A DNA stretch of 64,000 bases from Artocarpus heterophyllus (lineage: Eukaryota > Streptophyta > Magnoliopsida > Rosales > Moraceae). The notes beneath the pieces are model-generated. The model was not told where the DNA came from. It did no database searches and saw nothing but the letters and a program-made list of their open reading frames with translations. Positions 57,655 to 64,000 of the stretch are shown here, in pieces. The position numbers and the translations under genes are program-made. The DNA is taken from positions 26,116,267 to 26,180,266 of the forward strand of contig CM046338.1 of the NCBI GenBank assembly GCA_025403435.1. Reading direction: 5' to 3'. Position 1 is the first letter of the stretch. Each line of letters begins with the position of its first letter.

Positions 57655-58580
57655 ATGTCTAAAAATGGTTTATCATCGATACTTGACAAAAACCTATTAA
57701 CCGGTGAGAACTATAATGATTGGAAACAGAACCTGGATATTGTCCTGTCCTTTGCGAAACTGAAATATGTACTAACAACCTCTTGTCCTCCCGAGCCTAC
57801 GGGAGAGTCAACTAATGAGCAATTCCAAGCGTACAATCGTTGGAAAGATGCTAATGATTAGGCCCGCTGCTATGTTATGGCTAGCATGAATAACGTGTTT
57901 TAGGCTCAACATCAAGATTATGAGACTACAAAGTAGATCTTGGATAATCTTGAAGATATGTTTGGAGCCCAAGCCATAACAAAGCCGCAAGGGGCACTTC
58001 AAAAACTTCTAAACTATAGACAGAGGCCAGGGACATCTGTAAAGGAGCATATAATGTTGGTCACGGGTTACCTCGCTAAGGCTTAAACCAATGGAGCCAA
58101 CATCGATGCTGAAACTCAGATGACTATGTTTTTTGAGACTCTGTCAAATGAATTTATTTCGTTTAGAGCTACATTTAATTTAAGCAACAGACAGGATATG
58201 ACCTTGACAAAACTGATGAAACAGTTACAGGAGTTTGAACTGCTGATCAGGAAGTCTTCTGCAAGTGGAGAGGCCAACATGGTAGCTGCTTCTGGTTCCA
58301 ATCCTAACTCTGGGAATGGAAAGAAGCAACAGGCCAAGAACAGGAAGTCTTTTATTCCTGCTGGCACCAAGAGCAAGAAAAAGAAGAAGAACAAGAACCC
58401 GAAGAAGCTTAAGTGCTTCTTCTGTGGGACGGTCAGTCATATCAAGAAGCATTGCAAGGACTTCCTTTCCAAAGGAGGTAGGTGTGATCTTCTATATTTA
58501 GAAACTTGTTTGGTTGAGGAATCCAGTGACATTTGGGTCATAGATTCTGGTGCAATTAATCATGTTTGTGTTTCTTTGTA
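57655..58580 (+). pseudogene. Copia gag with zinc knuckle and protease active site
   Basis: MSKNGLSSILDKNLLTGENY begins at 57655. The frame continues through WKQNLDIVLSFAKLKYVL to TAG at 57859, with further in-frame stops at about 57901 and 57934. Frame 58120-58581 carries MTLTKLMKQLQEFELLIRKS, a lysine-rich patch, a CCHC knuckle (CFFCGTVSHIKKHC; the usual G before H is S) and WVIDSGAINH with the protease DSG. It stops at VSL. It is better preserved in the knuckle than the copy at 14816-15778. Confidence 0.87.
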
Positions 58581-58581
58581 G

Positions 58582-59120
58582 GGCTTCAAAGAAACGAGAA
58601 GTCTGCTACATGAGGACTTCACGCTTCAGATGGGCAATGGATCATTGGTCTCAGCGGAAGCAGTGGGAGACGTCCATCTTTATTTTGATAATTATAGGAA
58701 TTTATTTTTGCAAGATTGTTTTTATGTTCCTAAATTTAAAAAGAATTTAATTTCTGTATCTTGTTTATTTAAAGACTCCTATTTGGTTTCTTTTAATGAT
58801 AAAGTGGCGATTCGTAAAAATAAATCTTTTATCTGTTCTGGATGGATGCAAAATAATCTATATTTTATCAAACCTAAGATGGACTTATTGCTATGCTGAA
58901 ATGAATGATAATAACTCTAAAAGACTTAAAACTTCTCACTCTAATAAGACCTATCTCTGGCATTTGCGGCTTGGTCATATTAACCTGAATAGGATTCAAA
59001 GGTTGGTAAGGGATGGACTTTTAAGTCACTTAAAGGTGGAATCTATACCTCAATGTGAATCTTGTTTGGAGGGTAAAATGACCAAAAGACCATTCGGGTC
59101 TAAGGGCAATTGGGCCAAAG
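58582..59120 (+). pseudogene. Copia protease end and GAG-pre-integrase
   Basis: Frame 58630-58899 has MGNGSLVSAEAVGDVHLYFD and FYVPKFKKNLISVSCLFKD. Frame 58796-59182 has YLWHLRLGHINLNRIQRL with both histidines and CESCLEGKMTKRP, so the HHCC finger is intact here. The frame runs into filler and LTR sequence after about 59120. Confidence 0.85.
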
Positions 59121-59143
59121 GGAAGAACAAAGGGAATGTATAT

Positions 59144-60473
59144 AATTGGAAAACTAGAGCGCTCAACCATTTGGATACATAGGTGTAACCGAATGGTATA
59201 CTGTCTTTGGATAGTAAGTTTTCTGATGGTGAGATAATGGAACGTAAGATAAAAATAATTGAGAAGGTAAGATAGAACTTGTCCTTAAGCCGATTATGGA
59301 TAATCATATGGGAATACGATACACTATGATATGTTATGGAGACTTAGCTATACGGGCTTCGTAATTCTATGTAGTTCGAGAGTGCAGCTCCAAGCTTTTA
59401 GTGAAGTAGCGTTGGAGTTGATAATTATGAAATGTATATCTGGGAAATTGGGTTTTGTAATTATCGAGAGCTTGAACTATATAGGTCCATTTGATCCCCT
59501 TTGCTAGCTCACAACATCCTGTAATGATACAGCGTGTTTTTTCAATAATTGGTGACTTATGTCGGATTTATCAGATTGTTTGAAATTTGAAAGAATCAAA
59601 TAATTCATGTCTATTTATCGGTTAAATTAATTTTGTGATAAAATTAATTCAAGATAAACTTGTTGAATTATTAGGATCGGATAATTCTTGTCTGTTTATC
59701 GGTTGATTTAATTTTGGATAAATTAGATCAAGAACTTGTAGAATTATTGAGAATTGATTTATTTTCCTAGAGATAATATAGATAAAGTTGTTTTGATCAG
59801 ATAGCTTCTCTATTAGGTTATTTGAATTAAAATTGAGACTTTATCCTACAGAATCTCGGGTGAAAAATAAGAGATGCGTTGAGATTTTTATCGGTAGTTT
59901 GGCCTGCCGATCCACGTGTTCGGCTCGTCGATGGGGCCTGTTTGGCCTGCCGATTAACGACGGATAAGATTATGCATTTCCACTTGGATCTTTTCAGATA
60001 TTGATCCAAACTTGATTCTGTTTCGAGTTTTTGAGACTAATCTGATAAGGACTGACCCTAGGCCCAACCTCTGCATAAAGGGAGTAGATCTTAAGAGTTA
60101 CTCAAATCAATTGAGAGATTAAGAGTGATACCCTATTGGTAAGAATCTAAAAAACTCCTTGAGAGATTTTTGTTCACAAATCATAAACACTTGCTTTGGG
60201 TTCTCTCGATTGGTTGGAAGGAGAGTCACTTGGTGGAAGAGCTGTACGTGTGAGCCCACACTCACTCTGGTCGTGGATAGAGAATGGCAAAGAAGACCAG
60301 TTGGTTGAGGCTCTTCTGGAACATTACTTCTCTTCACGTTTTGCAAGGGTTCTTCGGCATACAAAGGTTAGTAAGATCTGATTAATTTATACATATAGCA
60401 TGTCAAATTTATGTTTTGGAAAATATTCTGATATAAATTTTTTAAAATTCCGCTGCATACTATTTTTCCAACA
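59144..60473 (+). repeat. Truncated copia 3' LTR
   Basis: Reverse complement of about 3118-4475. It ends CCAACA at 60473. The dyad array at 59892-59957 is reduced to GGCCTGCCGAT-like copies with several mutations. Confidence 0.9.
59892..59957. repeat. Phased GC-rich dyad array A12 (degenerate)
   Basis: TTTGGCCTGCCGATC, TTCGGCTCGTCGATG and TTTGGCCTGCCGATT are spaced about 21-23 bp. Confidence 0.8.
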
Positions 60474-62580
60474 GAGAGAGCAGGATGGAAGTGACAAATC
60501 TGACTGGAGGAAAAGGGCAACTTTTTGGATACTTAGTCTGGACAAAATGGCTCTTCACAACGAATGCAGATGTGATGATGCACGCATAGACCAAAGGGTG
60601 TTTGATGCATGGGCTACTATGATTGACATAGCTCAGTCTGATGGGATGACTCCTGACGCAGCGACAGGCCCTAATTGAGACCATTCATATTTAAGCTTTG
60701 CCCTGTCTCCCAACATAAGGGTATCACAAGATGAGGAGACCTCACCTGATGAAGCAACCAGAGATCAAAATTCACCAGCAGTAATCAGCACCTCTTAAGG
60801 GAATTCAGCTATGGGTAAGATATTTTATTAACAACTGTGATTGCAAATGGAACCCCACAATGACAATGACGGAGACCATCCTAAAGTTCCAAAGTTGATT
60901 GTCCAGATTGCCTCGCTGTGCTACATAGCCTGTACAATCAAACAGGCTAACGTTAATACCTATGTTTTTACAAGGTGCAAGCTTAATCCATGTCTCATGG
61001 CATGGCCCAAGGTAATGTATATGGACCCAAGCCACAAGGCAAGGTTCTCTAAGCGAGTCGTGGTTTGGAAGACCAAGGAATGTGAATGGGCCTATTTTAT
61101 TTAGTCTAGTTAGACTTTCAACTCACCTAGGAAATTTTAGGTCACATTGGAATTAGAACAAAATGAGTGTAGAGCAAGTTAGAGTAAAACAAAGCCAAAA
61201 AGCCCTATTAAAAGCCAAGGCCTAATGCTCAAGAAAGCCTTTTTTTTTTTTTTGCCACCTGACACATCAGCCCTTATGGCCCACCTAATGCACCGGCTCA
61301 CATTTCTCACACGAATCATTTTAATTCAGAAGGATCTTTCTCAGGAACAGACTTTCTTAGCCCTCAATAATCCACTTGAGGAGGCTCAGTCATGGAGTCA
61401 TGTGGCAAAATCGGCTAGCCATAATGGCTCCTAACAAACCCAATGCCATGCTGGAGCCCGAAATTCAAACTTGGAGGGAAAAACTCCTGTGGTAGGAAGT
61501 TGCCACATATGGCTACTCCTGTGGAACCAAACCTAGAACCTTTCCCAACTAAATGCCCAAAGTGTAAGAATTCCAACCAAACTAAATTCTATTTTGCTCT
61601 AAAATACCCTCTTTCACCACCTTTAGAGAATGCTAATGCAATAACCCCTTCCACTCATACCACCAAAATTAATCTAAGTTAAGCTTCATAAGCATTATCT
61701 TCTCCATCATCATCACCACCTCAAAGCCTCCATGGCCACCGTTCCTTTAAGTTAGCCACCATACCATCACTACAAACTGCCACTAAATCATCTAGAAACC
61801 TCCACGAACTCCACTTTCAACCTCAAGCCATTAAAGCAAAATCATTCCATAGCCTAATTTGTCCATTCCTTACTCACCAAAAATTCAAGCTTCATACTTT
61901 CAGGCAAGTCTTGATCTTTCAATATCATATTCCATCTCATTTAAACCCAAAAATCTATAAAATCTCACCAAAACAAAGCCTTTCCATGAAACAAATGACC
62001 CTGATGAACAAAGAGGATCAAAACCACTATCAATGAATTGTCATCTTTTCTCTCTTGAAAATCTCTTTCTGACTTAAGGAGCTATTCTACTTGTGGGACC
62101 ACCAAAATTTAGTACTTCTTCAAAAATATTACATTTTGACAAAATGGACATATCCCCACCACTAAGTACATAGGGAATTCCTCATAACTATTCACGTTCC
62201 TCTCCCATACCACTTGGAATCACGACTGAGTCTTGCCCTTAGACTCAACCATCTCAGGGTTACTAAGGTTTGACCGTAATTCAGCTGAGGCCACTAGTGC
62301 CTAAATAGCCCACTTCGGCCACCCCAACATCAAAATAACCGCCACGTACTCATCAGCTTTTATCACCCAATGAGTTGCCACTTGAGCTATAGACATATAG
62401 CACCCTAACCAATAAAAGGAAGCCGCAGAGTCGTCCACATGTGAACGCCCGTAACAAACGAGCCTCAGCACTACTAAGTCGAACCATAAAACTAAGATGA
62501 AACCGAAGTTAAACTAAAGGAATCTAACAAAATTTAGTTGAGTTTTGTGGCTCATGAAAAACCTAGCTAAGAAAAATCTC
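60474..62580. other. Unrecognised intergenic sequence
   Basis: Several short open frames (for example 60841-61104) without recognisable domains. The base composition is more balanced than elsewhere, so a decayed gene or TE is possible. Nothing can be named. Confidence 0.4.
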
Positions 62581-62584
62581 AGCA

Positions 62585-63350
62585 TTACTTAATCTGCAAT
62601 CTGTGTTTTGTCCATCCTCCGTATCTTTTTTGATCATAGAAGCACAAATTGAAAGAAGGAGAATTAAACCACCATGAAAAAGAATCCAGATAAATAGTAT
62701 GTGTGAACATCTCATCGTTATTTGATTTTCCTTCTCTATAGATGTAAGAATCTCTAAAAGAAATATTAGAAAGATTATGAAGAGAATTAGGCCATTTAGT
62801 TTTGGAACAATAGGGAACCAAAAGATTCACAACTGTGAGTTAGTTTACAAGAGGAGTCATATTTAAATGAAAGTTCCAATTCAAATTTTTGAACATATCC
62901 AATAACAAAAATAACAACCATTAATTCAGCTTCAAAAGCATTCAAGATGCCTAAAGAAATTCTAAACCTTCCGTTACAACAATATATGTAGGTACGAAAC
63001 ACATTCCCACAAAGTGCAGCACTAGCTAGGTTCCCCTTCGTCGAACCTTCATAAGAAGAAGAAGGCTTTTATTTTCAAACAAAATGTTCATGTGATGTGT
63101 CCGAAGAGCGTAAAATCTATAAACAATGGATGACTTTTAACAAGGTTTGAGCTTGTTTGCTCATTTTTATCAAGTACCGAGTATCTAGCATTATGTTTGG
63201 AGCATCTTGGATTCTATTCCATTGTTCAAGCAAATGAGCAGAAGTTAAGGATATTTTATTCGCATAGTCCGATTTATTGTGACAGAATTTACAACGTAAC
63301 ACAATATTGATTTTTGATGTTTGCAAATAATATTTGATAACATGCAGAAG
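62585..63350 (-). pseudogene. LINE-type RNase H relic
   Basis: Minus-strand frames read NAFEAELMVVIFVIGYVQKF (62796-63002), then VPYCSKTKWPNSLHNLSNIS and SYIYREGKSNNDEMFTH and FSWWFNSPSF (62585-62830). This is the arrangement of the RNase H domain at the end of plant LINE polyproteins (AFEAEL, then SHIYREGN-like). The first catalytic D is not visible. Frame 63117-63326 may be the linker from RT. Multiple frameshifts. Confidence 0.7.
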
Positions 63351-63525
63351 TTTCTAGAAAGCCTCATTCGGTGTATACATTGATACCATATTTTGTTACC
63401 CAGAAAAGATTTAATTGGACCTTAGAGGAATTTCATACAAAGCCTCATTAATGGAAACTATACTATTGATTTGTTAGTCGATATTCGTTCATTATTACTG
63501 CCATCTTATCAACATCCACTGTAAT

Positions 63526-64000
63526 TGTCACGCCCCGGAGTACGGGAGGTGACGTGGCGGAATATTTAGATTAATTAAAAGAGAATTTAATTGAAATTAA
63601 GGGTTTAAAAATCCAATTAAGCAAGAAATAAAGAGATTTTTCCACCACATTTGATAAAGAATTTAAAATCATTAAACAAATAACAATAATTGAATAAAAA
63701 CCGCGAATATGGGTTCCACAACCCACAACTTGTGCACACACATGGATCTGACAATATCACAAATACATTTACAGTCCAAGTACAAATAAAGTTAAGTCTT
63801 ACATGCCTTGATTAATAAATACAGAATGTAAATAAATCCTCCTATTGCTCCTGAGTTCGGTCCGAAGAATCTTCTCCAAACCTAAATGGGAAACCACCTA
63901 GAAGGGGGGGAATTTTAAAACAGATAAAACGTGAGCGAAAGGCTCAGTAGGACTAAGTTTTATAAAATAATTTAATGCAAAGAAACATAACATTATCAGG
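63526..64000 (-). repeat. Chromovirus LTR, truncated by window end
   Basis: Begins TGTCACGCCCCGGAGTACGG, the reverse complement of the 3' ends at 52318 and 56534, and follows them closely to the window edge. The element or solo LTR continues to the right. Confidence 0.88.

Larger units (their letters stand above)
57187..60473 (+). mobile_element. Deleted copia relic, same family as 3118-19476
   Basis: On the plus strand: leader (57187-57654), gag (57655-58580), protease start and GAG-pre-integrase (to ~59120). A junction of about 22 bases of filler then leads into the last ~1330 bp of the 3' LTR (59144-60473, ending TTTCCAACA). Integrase core, RT, RNase H and the first ~700 bp of the LTR are lost. 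The 5' LTR is absent or inside the gap. Confidence 0.9.

Noticed and set aside
60841..61104. 88-codon open frame as possible host gene
   Set aside because: No recognisable domain, no splice or promoter context; within chance expectation for this composition.

Overview
This is a repeat-dense plant nuclear window, most likely from a flowering plant and probably a eudicot. The evidence is plant-type Ty1/copia and Ty3/gypsy polyproteins, primer-binding sites matching initiator-Met tRNA, PIF/Harbinger, CACTA and hAT transposons, GT-AG introns, and one host gene of the plant RTM2 type. I see no tRNA, rRNA, CRISPR or bacterial-style gene.

Layout. (1) 1-21319: minus-strand Tat-lineage gypsy element that starts before the window. 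It is split in gag by a 16.4-kb copia element (3118-19476, TSD GTAGA). That copia element is itself split in its last codons by a CRM-type chromovirus (5213-11865, two 801-bp LTRs). (2) 21543-29902: probable PIF/Harbinger element with a spliced DDE transposase and a Myb/SANT-like second gene. Into it went a hAT-like MITE, a chromovirus solo LTR and a fold-back CACTA MITE. (3) 29906-34654: the only host-gene island, with a two-exon RTM2-like small-heat-shock-domain membrane protein (31516-33323, minus). (4) 34660-45235: element with ~1.9-kb LTRs and only ~190 bp between them (TSD TATTT). One LTR carries a copia solo LTR (TSD CACAG); the other carries a gutted Tekay-like chromovirus. (5) 45241-49138: AT-rich intergenic DNA. 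(6) 49144-56534: a chromovirus solo LTR (TSD CTTAC) carrying two further solo LTRs. (7) 56540-60473: unknown DNA, a 100-N assembly gap, and a deleted plus-strand copia relic. (8) 60474-64000: unrecognised DNA, a LINE RNase H relic, and the start of another chromovirus LTR.

Most unusual signal. Arrays of a GC-rich dyad, consensus TTCGGCAGGCCGAA, repeat every ~21-22 bp (two helical turns) inside AT-rich LTRs or leaders of at least four otherwise different retrotransposon families. They are absent from the Tat and CRM elements, the DNA transposons and the host gene. In two elements the paired LTRs differ by exactly one or two array units, and two independent retrotransposon insertions lie at nearly the same point of such an array. 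I propose that these arrays are binding platforms for a dimeric protein and are recombination- and insertion-prone. The sequence shows the arrays; the function is inference.

Nearly every TE gene is broken, often by changes consistent with decay of methylated CpG (CGA to TGA). The host gene looks intact.
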